Assembly (NCBI GenBank): GCA_030374805.1
Contig: JARGSG010000223.1
Span: 856,369 to 920,368 of the forward strand
Direction: 5' to 3'
Length of the DNA stretch: 64,000 bases
Source: Gracilaria gracilis
Lineage: Eukaryota > Rhodophyta > Florideophyceae > Gracilariales > Gracilariaceae
The position numbers were made by a program, and so were the translations under genes. The notes beneath the pieces were generated by a model. That model had not been told where the DNA came from, did no database searches, and saw only the letters and a program-made list of their open reading frames with translations. Positions 24,351-33,588 of this stretch are shown here, in pieces. Every line of letters begins with the position of its first letter. Positions within the stretch are counted from its first letter, which is position 1.

Positions 24351-24361
24351 GTGACGAAGGC

Positions 24362-25333
24362 ATGTCAGATGAAGCGAAGAAGAGGGGGGTGTTGTTGGAT
24401 GAAGATATGACAGAGAATATGTGGAAGTTCTTTCACAAGGATTTCTTGGAACAGCCGGACCTCAAGTTCGAGGAGAACCGCAAGAGATCGAACGCTATCA
24501 TCAATGCGGGAGATGAGGAGGACGCGGGGGATAGGATGCAGGGCATTGGGCGATACATTACCACGAAGAAGGGGATTGTAGATTACATGGAATCGGATGA
24601 GAAGATTTTGCTGTTGGTGAGAAATAGGGCGTTGTTGGATGCTAGGTTTGGGCAGATAGCAGGCGCTCTTCGTCTGTGTAACAGCAGTATGGCGAAGAAG
24701 AGGATGTATGCGCCGGAAACAGGAGGATTTGTGTTGTGTACGGGAGAGGGATGCCCGAGGCAGGTGTTGCACACCGATTTCCAAGGGTTGACGAAGGTGG
24801 AGAAGAACAATGGGGAGATTCCAGGATTCTTCATGATGGACTCCGTGGTGGGGCTTTTTTATGATATGGGTATGTGAGAGGTCACATAATATGTATGTGA
24901 CGGATGACAAGAGTTCGAAGCGGCTCTCTCGTACGATGGTTGTGAAGAAGTTCAGGGTTCCACCGTACTCCATGTTGATTGGAAGGGGAGTTGTGTTTCA
25001 TGCTGGGGCTGGGTACATGGATGCGCTGGTGAAAGAGAATTGGCCATGGTATCACACGTACTTTGTGCCCGAGGGATACAAGCTCCCTGATGCGGTGCAC
25101 AGGCAGCCTGCTTTTCGGGCCAAATTCTTAGATGAGGAATTTGGACTCGGGGAAGACCCGAACGACAGCTGGATGAGGAGGAAAGTTCTGTGAGTAACTT
25201 TGAAATGGAGGAGGAGGAAGTTGGAGAGGAGGATTACGAAGAGGAAGATGACGAGGTACAAGGCCACAAGGCGGATAACACGGATGGGGACTACGAGGAG
25301 GGACCGATGATAATGGACTATGAGGAGGACTAG
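24362..25333 (+). pseudogene. 2OG-Fe(II) dioxygenase-like cargo gene, two frameshifts
   Basis: Starts at ATG 24362. Residue numbers count from there. VLHTDFQGL at about 24764-24790 gives an H-x-D pair (His137, Asp139). After a frame change at a run of six T (about 24855-24861), the frame reads IWVCERSHNMYV and PYSMLIGRGVVFHAGAGY, with the distal His at 24999. It then ends in an acidic tail reached by a second frame change near 25180 (EMEEEEVGEEDYEEEDDE), stopping at TAG 25331. H-x-D, a distal H in a G-x-x-x-F-H-A-G-A-x-Y setting and the SHK-like block are the layout of the double-stranded beta-helix dioxygenases common in algae and their viruses. The substrate is unknown; nucleic acid or protein is possible. 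The two shifts compensate, since the last frame is the first frame again. Confidence 0.55.
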
Positions 25334-25536
25334 ATAAAACATGTAGGGCGTGTAGTGTCATATGTGTGAGAGTGTGGTCACTTGACAAGTACTGCGAAAT
25401 GAACGAATGTTTTGATATAATGTGAGCATAAAAGGATTGTTGAAGAAAGAAAATGAGTTACAAAGCGTGAGGTAAGGAGCGAGAGTATTGTGCGAAGATA
25501 TCTTTTTTACAAAATGAGACCAAAGTAGTACTGGTA

Positions 25537-26370
25537 CTAAAAGAGTATGTCTTTTCTAAGGACATTGACATAGTTGGTGTGAAAAGGGGCAGGGTGAGAC
25601 AAGCCCGCTCTCTTGGTATCCTCGGAGGAAAGGTAAAAGTGAGCATTTCTGAATTCGTACTCAGAGAATGAGGCGTGGAAGGAGGTAAGAGTGCTGCCGT
25701 AGGCGAGGAGGGATTGTACTGTGAAGCGGATATTGTAGGAGATAGATGTGTTGGAGGAGACTATGCCGAATAGTTCCTTCATTATCGTTGAGACTATGGT
25801 ATTGTAGTGGGTGGCCACGTCATGCATGGTAATGAAGCCGTGGGGGGAACCAACTAGGTTGAATGAAGAGATCCAGACGAGCTTTTCGTAGTAGGATTTA
25901 GAGAAGGCGTCTTCGTCAACGATATTACAAGTGAGACCTGCGTTAAAGAAGCGTTGTGCTAGTGCGAAAGCCCATTTTCCGGTGACAGTTGTGAGGCCGT
26001 TGGGAGTAAGAGGGGTGACGCCATCCTGTGGAGGTGCAGCGAGAGTGAGTACGGCGATGTAAAGAACTGCTCGTGTGGTCTGATGAAGACCATGTTTTGA
26101 AAAAATGGGAAGAATGTGGCCGTTCTGAATGAAGACCAAGTCTTGTCTGCAAGATGGAGGGCAGGAGCGAATTACTGTTTCCAACAAGTTGCTCCTGCCG
26201 CAGAAGAAAATGGGACCTGGCGGAATGCTGTGTGCGGCTATGAAATCTTGGAGTGAAAGAGTGGTGTCTGGAGGGGTACCGTGGTCGTAAAGCATGGAGC
26301 CAAAGCGGTCTCTGCATACAATAATAGCTGGGGTGTGTGAAGAGCGGATAGAAGAGGAAGGAGAGGTCAT
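25537..26370 (-). CDS. Ketopantoate-reductase-like protein, 277 aa
   Basis: An uninterrupted minus-strand frame from ATG 26370, the only cargo gene without a stop or shift. DLVFIQNGHILPIFSKHGL, then RAVLYIAVLTLAAPP, PLTPNGLTTVTGKWAFALAQ, and DEDAFSKSYYEKLVWISSFN match a eukaryotic ketopantoate-reductase (PanE/ApbA)-like family: an all-helical C-terminal domain and an ...FFQNG... edge after the Rossmann part. At the N-terminus the usual nucleotide-binding G-x-G-x-x-G appears degenerate (IIVCRDRFGSML), so NADPH binding is doubtful. True ketopantoate reductase acts in vitamin B5 synthesis, but a role inside a transposon is not known. A related dehydrogenase fold is also possible. Neighbours: dioxygenase-like gene on one side (tail-to-tail), coiled-coil gene on the other (head-to-head, about 550 bp apart). 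Confidence 0.55.
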   Translation of the reverse strand: MTSPSSSIRSSHTPAIIVCRDRFGSMLYDHGTPPDTTLSLQDFIAAHSIPPGPIFFCGRSNLLETVIRSCPPSCRQDLVFIQNGHILPIFSKHGLHQTTRAVLYIAVLTLAAPPQDGVTPLTPNGLTTVTGKWAFALAQRFFNAGLTCNIVDEDAFSKSYYEKLVWISSFNLVGSPHGFITMHDVATHYNTIVSTIMKELFGIVSSNTSISYNIRFTVQSLLAYGSTLTSFHASFSEYEFRNAHFYLSSEDTKRAGLSHPAPFHTNYVNVLRKDILF

Positions 26371-26919
26371 TCTGTCGAATTTGTTGGATGCTGTGAGGAG
26401 ATGTTGTGCTACAGGAGAGGAAGGGAGAGATGATTAAGTAGAGAACGGCGTTGCCAATGTATACATCGATAAAGTGGTTTCAGAGGAAAAGATAGTTTTT
26501 ATTACTAAGTAGTTGAAAGAATGAGGTAGGTGGATATGAAGGGATTAGGACTGATGAATGTGTTGATGAAAAGAGATGTGCCGAAATGAATTATAAAGGG
26601 GAAGATGTAATGGTAAGGAGTTAAGGAACGGGCGCTCTGGATTGCTTTTGTGGGATGGTACTGAAAGGAAAAAACGAAAATATGGAAATATCTGGGAGAA
26701 ATGGAGTTTTTGGGGAATGGCGGGAAATTGAGATATAGAAAATTGTGATACAAATAGGCCTGCGGGGTAGAAGGGTGTGTGGCTATGGGTATAACGGCTG
26801 TGATCAGGGGTGGCAAGGACGAGGGTTGTGGTAAATCGCTCAGGACTGTTCAAGTCGTTTATCGCCGGACGCCGTCTTTTCTCGGGATGTCGAATTGATA
26901 CGTTGGTGAAGAGGAGTTA
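26371..26919. other. Divergent intergenic region inside the 12-kb transposon
   Basis: Separates two genes transcribed away from each other, so it probably contains two promoters. No specific site could be identified. The frames on the minus strand here have no recognisable content. Confidence 0.4.
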
Positions 26920-27894
26920 ATGGCTCTGCCGCATAGGACGGAAGAGCCAGAGACGCAGCCGCGGAAGGAAGGAGGGGGGGTACTGAGGGGGTTTCTGTGA
27001 GTCGGAGGGTTTGTAATGCGGATGGAGGAGGAGGTGGAGGTGACGGGGATGGGAATGGAGGAGGAGGACCGGAGAGAAGGTTTATGGGGGAGATGGAGGA
27101 ACGGGTGAGGACGCTTGGCGGGAGTTTGAAGGATCACTTCGACGAAATGCTGTCGGAGATGGTGGCAGACATGGGAGGGGTGGTGCTGAGTGTGTCGAAG
27201 GTTGGGGTGCCGATGGAATTAATTTCGACGATTCGGAATTGGATGACGTTGACTGGGGTGGGGGCTGTAGGACATGTGAATGGGATGTTGGAGTGCGTGG
27301 GGAGGGAGAAGGGGAGGCTGCAAAAGAAGAACATGGGGCTCAAGGGTAGGGTTGAAGTGTTGGAGGAGCAAGTGAGACAGGTGGAAAGGGCGTGCAAATT
27401 GCTGACAGAGTTGAATGAAATGGTGAGAGGAGGGAGGCTAGGGGTGGCAGAGGGAGCAGGTAAAGAGTCGCCGGTAACGCCTGGTTCTCGAGGTGGGAGA
27501 GGGAGCCGGTAAAGGGTCGCCGGTAACGCCTGGTTCTCGGGGTGGGCGAGGGAGTGTGAGGCAGAGGGTGGGAGAAGAGGAGGGAGGAGAAGGTGTGGGG
27601 AGTCGACTGAAGAAGAGGAAGAAGGGTGAGGTGATGGTGGACGAGGATGGGAAGGTGTTTGTGCCGCCCCAGCTGCCGGGTGGCACGCCGTTGGGGGGTT
27701 TCGAGAGTGCGGCGGCGGCTGCGAGGACGGCGAAGCGTATATTGGAGGATCAGGAGGAGAAGAGGCTGGAAGGAGTTGGAAGCCGCTTTGGGGCTAGGAG
27801 GGTGTACCAGAATGGGGAGAGTTGTCCGTTGGACTTCTTTAACTTAACGTTTAGGGAAACTCAGACTCAGGATCCGAATGCCGAGTTGGAATAA
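26920..27894 (+). pseudogene. Coiled-coil cargo protein, frameshifted
   Basis: Likely start ATG 26920 (MALPHRTEEPETQPRKEGGG). A run of seven G at 26974-26980 shifts the frame to the one that continues with a Gly/Asp-rich segment, FMGEMEERVRTLGGSLKDHF, and a coiled coil (REKGRLQKKNMGLKGRVEVL, about 27300-27400). A 49-bp tandem duplication at 27452-27549 adds one base to the phase and ends that frame. The remainder reads in the next frame: LKKRKKGEVMVDEDGKVFVP, ESAAAAARTAKRILEDQEEK, ending PNAELE at 27894. Not recognised. The coiled coil suggests oligomerisation. The purine-rich coding strand matches the other cargo genes. Confidence 0.5.
27452..27549 (+). repeat. 49-bp tandem duplication
   Basis: The block starting GGGAGCAGGTAAAGAG at 27452 recurs at 27501 as GGGAGCCGGTAAAGGG, an offset of 49 bp. 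49 is not a multiple of three, so the duplication itself breaks the coiled-coil gene. Both copies encode SPVTPGSRGGRGS. Confidence 0.85.
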
Positions 27895-27983
27895 ACCAGC
27901 GCTGGTGACCCGAGAGTAAATTTTTTGAGTGATTATGACGACTGCGACGAATGTGTGGTAACGGACAGTGGCGCACGAACTGC

Positions 27984-28162
27984 AAACTAGCATACAACTT
28001 TGACAAATGGAGTTCAACTGCGGCACGTGGAAATGCGATTTCGAGAAAAAATATTTTTGCCTTGCCAACTAGCGCAATCTGCGAAATTGCTAGTATTTTT
28101 GGACTTTTATTTTCATAACTAGCCATCTAGCATACTAAACTAGCATTCCGAGAACACCGACG
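27984..28162. repeat. Right subterminal repeats and right TIR of 12-kb transposon
   Basis: The right TIR is 28137-28162. AAACTAGCA occurs at 27984-27992 and 28137-28145, with degenerate copies between (CAACTAGCG near 28067, TTGCTAGTA near 28087, AACTAGCCA near 28117). Same motif as at the left end. Confidence 0.8.
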
Positions 28163-28686
28163 CAAACTCACTCACCATGTCCAGCAAACTTCTAACCCAC
28201 AGTCTTGTTTCCCGACCACAACCTACGCGCACTTTTAATTTGCCTTTTTGGGTCCATTGTAAGTGTGGTGTATCATTGGAGATCCTGACCTATGATTAAC
28301 AGAAAAGCGCTGCTCATCAACATACTCGTAGCGTGTTTTCCACATGTGACTTGCCTTCACTAAGTATTGTTTGGCGCTACTGCGGAATAATGTAGAAAAA
28401 ACGCAACGGCTTTGGATTTGACGTGTTTTGATCCGTGAACAATTGCATGTTTGGTCATCCAGGAGACAATTTTGGTGCGATCTGTTATCGTCAGAACATT
28501 GTTCATAGCTCTTTTGGGTCGCACTGGCTCGGTTGTGTTGTTTGTACTACAATTGGCGGGTTCACGTTGTTGGTTTGCGTCATTTGAAACTATATTCGGA
28601 GAACTTGAGGCTTTTTGAGCTAGTGCTTTGCGCTGAAAGGCTGCCAAGATTGGAGATCCTGTGGTTGGCACGAGCATTTGGTGCAA
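28163..28686 (-). pseudogene. pogo-type transposase, N-terminal part of split gene
   Basis: Starts with MHQMLVPTTGSPILAAFQRK at 28686. A helix-turn-helix-like region follows (VLTITDRTKIVSWMTKHAIV, with KSKAVAFFLHY). After a frame change near 28390 come SSAKQYLVKASHMWKTRYEY and, close to the transposon, ETRLWVRSLLDMVSEF. The reading then continues at 16151 with DGLHKLGVKFN, once the 2-bp TSD is counted once. An in-frame stop and two frame changes show it was decaying, although the target could have been intact at insertion. Confidence 0.8.
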
Positions 28687-28834
28687 TGGAACAATGAAAA
28701 GAGTGTATATGACAGAGATGGAATTGTGCTGGGAAATTTTTTTTTGTTCACAATGACACAGTCGTAATATACTAGTGAAAGCTCGCGTCTAAAGTTTTGG
28801 CTTGACCCACACTAATTTTTAACAGCGCCAAAGC

Positions 28835-29153
28835 ACTTCAAATTGGTGCTAGAGGGTATAGACTGCTTCATCTAAGCGTCCGTGCCCTCAACTCAGTTTA
28901 CTTTAATACGAACGGAATAAAGCTAGGAGGAAATAATTTGCTACTGTAGATCACGAAAGATCTCTTCCTTGCGTTTTTCTGTTCGCATATGCAAAAGACC
29001 ATTCGTCTAAATAAATTACGGAACCACCCATTTGCACATATTCGCATCCTGCTTGCATCATTGTAGAATATCCTGGATATCCACAACGCTGTATTTTCTC
29101 ATCATCCTTAGACGTACGCAATGTAACTCCCACAAGAACCACTCAAATCAAGT
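28835..29153 (-). repeat. 3' LTR of the copia element
   Basis: 319 bp, near-identical to 33265-33583 but with scattered substitutions. The polyprotein stop codon (29143) lies 11 bp inside it. On the internal side the element-sense sequence AACAAACAAAAGCGGG (29154-29169) is the likely polypurine tract. Confidence 0.93.
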
Positions 29154-32100
29154 CCCGCTTTTGTTTGTTAAACTCAGAAATTGGACAAACACCAAGAACC
29201 CCGACGTGTCTCGCAAATAAGTTGGATCGCAAGGGTCTCGTCATTAGATCTGCTGTCATCCTATCCGTTGCAATGCCTTTGACTGCTATCACACCTGATT
29301 CTATAAGCTTCAGCACAAAGCTCTCTCGAATAGCGACATGCTTTGTACCATGAATAGTAGATGTTTCCCAAGTAATAGCTGTGTTGTTGTCTTGGTAGAG
29401 AAGAGTTGGCTTATTCGTTGGGCATCTCAAATCTTTCAGCAAATCTTGCATCCAGACAATGAATTTGGCTGTTTCGCTTGCAGCAACAAACTCTGCTTCT
29501 GAGGTCAACAACGCAATCACAGATTGCTTTAATGATCTCCACGCAACAGTAGTTCTTCCCAGCATAATGACAAATCCACTCGTGGATTTTCGATCTACGA
29601 GATGACCACCCCAGTCCGCATCAGTAAAGGCCTTAAGTTCCCTTTTATCTTTGAACAGCTCGATTCGATAGGTTCTAGTTCCTGCTAGATACCGTAGAAT
29701 CCGTTTGACGGCCCTCACGTCACACTCATGAGGATCTGAGCTTCTTCGTGTCAGTATGATAACTGCAATGTTGAGATCTGGGCGGGTTTGACTGGCCAGA
29801 AACAGAAGACAGTCAATCATCTCTTGGTAAAGATTCTGATTGTATACTTTGTGATTGCACGTGTCCTTAACACACAGGTCGGAGACGGGAGTTGCGACTG
29901 GTTTACAGTTCTTCATCCCGAATCGACGAAGCACTTCCATAAAATAATCACTCTGGTGCAGAAACAATCGATCTTCACTCCTCTGAAAGGTCACTTCCAG
30001 AAACTTCGACAACTGTCCCATATCCTTCGCATCGAGATACCTGGAAATCTCTTCTTTCACTACTTCCATGCGCTTCAAGTCAGGTGAAATGATGATAATG
30101 TCATCTACATAAATCAATAAGCATACATCGCCTCTAATATAGACGCGCTCGTCTGAAAGCAAACTGCGGAACCTCATTTGGTCCATTACTTCCTTTCACT
30201 TCTTAAACCATTGGCATGGGGCTTGTTTCAGACCGTAGAGACTCTTTCGTAACCTCAGAAGCTCACTCTTCTGGCAAAGCTGTAGACCAGGAGGAGGTAG
30301 AATGTAAACAGTTTCATCAATATCTCCATGAAGAAATTCTGTCTTGATAACCATCTGATGAATATGGTACCCCCCTCTGGACTGCTAGGGCTAATGCCAG
30401 TCGAACTGTGTTGCAGTCTACGACGGGTGCATACGTTCGTTCCACCACTACTTGCATAAAACCTCAAACGACCATTCTTGCCTTGTGCCGCACGGTGTCC
30501 CCATCAGAGTTAGTTTTTCGCAGAAAAACCATTCTAGTTTCAATTGTATTAATGCCCGAGGTGCGTCTAACAGTGTCGCAAGTGTTATGGGCATACAGTG
30601 AGGCAAGTTCATCATCAATTGCAGATCGCCAGGAATCTGCGTCAGGTAGATCTAAAGCCTCCTTAACAGTTTCTGGAGTCTTGAGAGGTACTGCCACTGC
30701 AGTCAAAACCTTTCCCGGGTCGAACCTATCAGGTGATCGGCGTAGTCTTGAGGGATACCTGTTTGTCGATATCGCGGGAGCTGGGCTCTTTTCTTGGCTT
30801 TGAGCTGTAGAGTCATCACCAATCGAATCATGATATGCTTGCTGGGAAGGGAAATAAGTCTTCCATTGTGCTACTTTTTCATCAATTTCCGTTGTCCAGT
30901 ATCCGCTTCCTTCTCCAGCTTCTATTTGCTGCTCATTACCTCCGGTACTGCTTCCTTCTGATTCTTCAGAACACTGATCCTCCACTTCGTCACGTGATCT
31001 CCTTCCATCTACGGTATTTCGTCCTGTTCTAGTTCCAAACCATTCAAATCCCGGAAACGAATGTTCGTCAATTACCACATCTCTTGCTGCCACAACAGTC
31101 CCAGTGTTCTTGAGCCACACTCTGTACTGGTTGTTATCGAAACAGCCAAGAACAATACCCTCAGGGCTTTTGGGAACCAACTTCTTCCTCTTCGCCTTCG
31201 GGACGAATACCCATGCATGGCTTCCAAAGACGCGTAGATGATCGATTCTGGGTTTGCGCTTGTTGAATAATTCGAAACTAGTCACCGTTTCCGTGGTGGG
31301 GCAAAAAAATCGGTGGCGGGTATCTGCGGCGTGGGTAACTGTTTCCACCCAGAAGTTCCTTGGCAGTACGGCATGGAAGAACAACGATCTAGCACATTCT
31401 ACGATCGTTCTGTTTGTCCGTTCAGCCACACCGTTTTCAATCGGAGAGTAAGAGGAAGACGATTTCCACTCTATTCCTTGCTCATGGAGGTAGGACTTGA
31501 GTGCAATATATTCTCCTCCGCGGTCACTCTTCAATTGTTGAATACTACAGTTCGTTTTGCGCTCAGACCATGCCTTAAATGACTTGAATTAATTCGCGAC
31601 TTCACTCTTACGTTTGATGGGCTTAATCAATACGTATTCACTATAGTCGTCCTTAAAAGAGACCAAGTACTTCGATCCACCCAGTGACTCAAAAGACCTT
31701 GGTCCACAAACATCAATGTGAACGATTTCACACCCATTTAAAGCCCGCGCAGGATTTCGATGATGTAGACATCTGGTCTGTTTTGCCTTCGTGCATGTAG
31801 CACATACATCTCTTGTATACGTGTCCAACCGAAACGACTGCACGGCATCCGATCGAAGAAGATTTATTACGCTGAAACGATTTGCATGCCCAAGTCTGGC
31901 ATGCCAAAGACCGTCGCTGACTCTTGACCTCGCTACTAAGGCGGATTCACTCTTTGCAAATTGACCGTCGATCAGATATAGTCCACCTTCTCTTCGTGCC
32001 TGTAGGATGACGTTACCATATCTACTCCCGCAACATCCATTGCTGCTGAACATAAATCTCATGTCTTCGTCGCACAAAGCAGAACAAGACACCAGAACGT

Positions 32101-33157
32101 CTTGTATTTCTGGTACTAGTAATACGTCACAGAGATGTACTTCACGATCGACCACATTCGCTCCAATCTTCACTTTGGTACGGAGTACAGGATCCCCTTC
32201 CATTTTGGCAAGTAGCTTCCTGGAGTCACCGACTGCAATTGTTTTCTTGCCAATGCTGCGGAGGTTGTAAAGTACTGTAGCATCACTCACCATATGCCGC
32301 AAAGCGCCTGCATCTAGCGCTAACTTAGAGTTCTGCACAGATGCCGTAAATAGTGTAGCACGACTCGCAGTTTCACCGCGCGTGTCTGCTCGATAGTTGT
32401 TCGGCTGATATGGTCGGCGGTTCTCCCTTTCTGGACAGTTCCTTGAAATGTGTCCCTTATTCCTACAAGCGTAACAGGTGCGGGTTTCCCTTGGTACCTT
32501 CCAACCACGCCGTCTAGATTTCTGGTATGCTTGCAAGGCGGTGCCTTCATGTACTGAGCCATCAGCACCGGTTCTAGAGCCAAGACGTTCTTCATATTCC
32601 TGTATTAAACGGGCTGCTACTACTTCCCAAAACAAGTTTGCGTCGATTGTCTGCAATGCGGCTACTGTACTCCCATACACAGAAGAGATCTTGTCAACGA
32701 AAGAGGATAGGAACATGGCCATTTGCATCTCTTCAACCACTGCAGTACCGATGCCAGCAAAACGATTAAAAACTTCCTCAAATGAGTCAATGTAGTCTTG
32801 GATTGCCTGTCCATTGTAGCGCATGCGCGTCACCTTGGACTGAAGCTGAACTCTAGACACCATATTCGATAGAGCATATCGATCCTTCAGCCATTTTCAC
32901 ATTAAATGCGGATGGTCCTGGTCAGAAAGACATAAACGAAGTGGTTTGTCTCCCAAGGCTCGCATTAAGAACGAACGAGCCTTTGCAACCTCCAACTTCT
33001 CCTTTTCGGTCAGATCATCTTTCTGTCCAACTAAATTCATCGTCACACAGAGAAAAACACCTTCTGCCTGCAAAAGGGCTTCCGTTCTTGCCATCCAAAG
33101 CAAGAAATCCTCTCCCACACGGCCGAAAAACTTTGTCATCTTCTTGGAATTTTCCAT
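29143..33157 (-). pseudogene. Copia Gag-Pol polyprotein, broken
   Basis: Gag starts at ATG 33157 (MENSKKMTKFFGRVGEDF). One frame runs to about 30464, interrupted by TGA 32897 and TAA 31589. Visible: a CCHC knuckle CYACRNKGHISRNC (about 32430-32475); a protease region with LALDAGALRHMVSD; the integrase zinc region (HARLGH and CATCTKAKQTRC), DVCGPRSFES, SDRGGEYIAL and ENGVAERTNRT, so the DDE residues are present. RT begins at about 30460 with frame changes near 30380 and two further defects near 30200. The motif HQMVIKTEFLHG has Val where copia RTs have the first catalytic Asp. YVDD is intact at about 30098-30112. RNase H has FTDADWGG, TSEAEF and YQDNNTA. The copy is dead, but the LTRs suggest fairly recent insertion. 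Confidence 0.93.
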
Positions 33158-33247
33158 TTTCCAAAACACAATTGGACGAAGTACGATAATCGAGCAACGA
33201 ATACGGGGAAAATGTGGTAGGATTCGAGTAACAGGCGTTGCTGCTTT

Positions 33248-33264
33248 GGGCTGGGCCCATAACC
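33248..33264 (-). other. Half-tRNA primer-binding site of the copia element
   Basis: Directly next to the 5' LTR, the element-sense sequence is GGTTATGGGCCCAGCCC. This is the anticodon-arm complement of initiator tRNA-Met, the same kind of site used by Drosophila copia, whose primer is a cleaved 5' half of tRNA-iMet, rather than the usual tRNA 3' end. Confidence 0.85.
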
Positions 33265-33583
33265 ACTTCAAATTGGTGCTAGAGGGTATATACTGCTTCA
33301 TCTAAGCGTCCGTGCCCTCAACTCAGTTCAGGTTAGTACGAACAGAATAAAGCTAGGAGGAACTAACCTGCTACTGTAGATCACGGAAGATCTCTTTCTT
33401 ACGCCTTTCTATTCGAATATGCAAAAGACCATTCTTCTAAATAAATTACGGAACAACCCATTTGCCCATATTCGCATCCTGCTTGCATCATTGTAGAATA
33501 CCCTAGATATCCATAACGCTGTATTTCCTCATCATCCTTAGGCGGACGCAATGTAACTCCCACAAGAACCACTCAAACCAAGT
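33265..33583 (-). repeat. 5' LTR of the copia element
   Basis: 319 bp, ending at the primer-binding site on its internal side and at TSD AAAGC on the outside. Termini ACTT/AAGT as in the other LTR. Confidence 0.94.
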
Positions 33584-33588
33584 AAAGC

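Larger units (their letters stand above)
16152..28162. mobile_element. 12,011-bp Plavaka-like DNA transposon with cargo genes
   Basis: The ends are inverted copies. Left (16152-16177) starts CGTCGGTGTTATCGGAATGC; right, read inward from 28162, starts CGTCGGTGTTCTCGGAATGC, with 25 of 26 bases alike over the first 26. The flanking dinucleotide CA (TG on the minus strand) is present on both sides, so the TSD is 2 bp. Deleting the element and one CA restores a continuous pogo-transposase frame across the junction (SEF then DGLHKL), an independent proof of the boundaries. Genes inside: transposase (+, 16698-19868), unknown (-, 20061-22745), methyltransferase-SET (-, 23235-24350), dioxygenase-like (+, 24362-25333), ketopantoate-reductase-like (-, 25537-26370), coiled-coil protein (+, 26920-27894). 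A 2-bp TSD agrees with the EnSpm/CACTA group, to which Plavaka elements are related, although the ends do not start with CACTA. Confidence 0.93.
28835..33583 (-). mobile_element. Complete Ty1/copia LTR retrotransposon, 5-bp TSD
   Basis: Two 319-bp LTRs (28835-29153 and 33265-33583) flank one polyprotein on the minus strand. The direct repeat AAAGC lies on both sides (28830-28834 and 33584-33588), fixing the ends exactly. In element orientation each LTR begins ACTTG and ends GAAGT: a 4-bp inverted repeat ACTT/AAGT instead of TG/CA. Order in element sense: 5' LTR, primer site, gag, protease, integrase, RT, RNase H, 3' LTR. This order (integrase before RT) is diagnostic of copia. Confidence 0.96.

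Noticed and set aside
24365-24973. 202-codon minus-strand frame
   Set aside because: It is antisense to the dioxygenase-like gene and has no motif.
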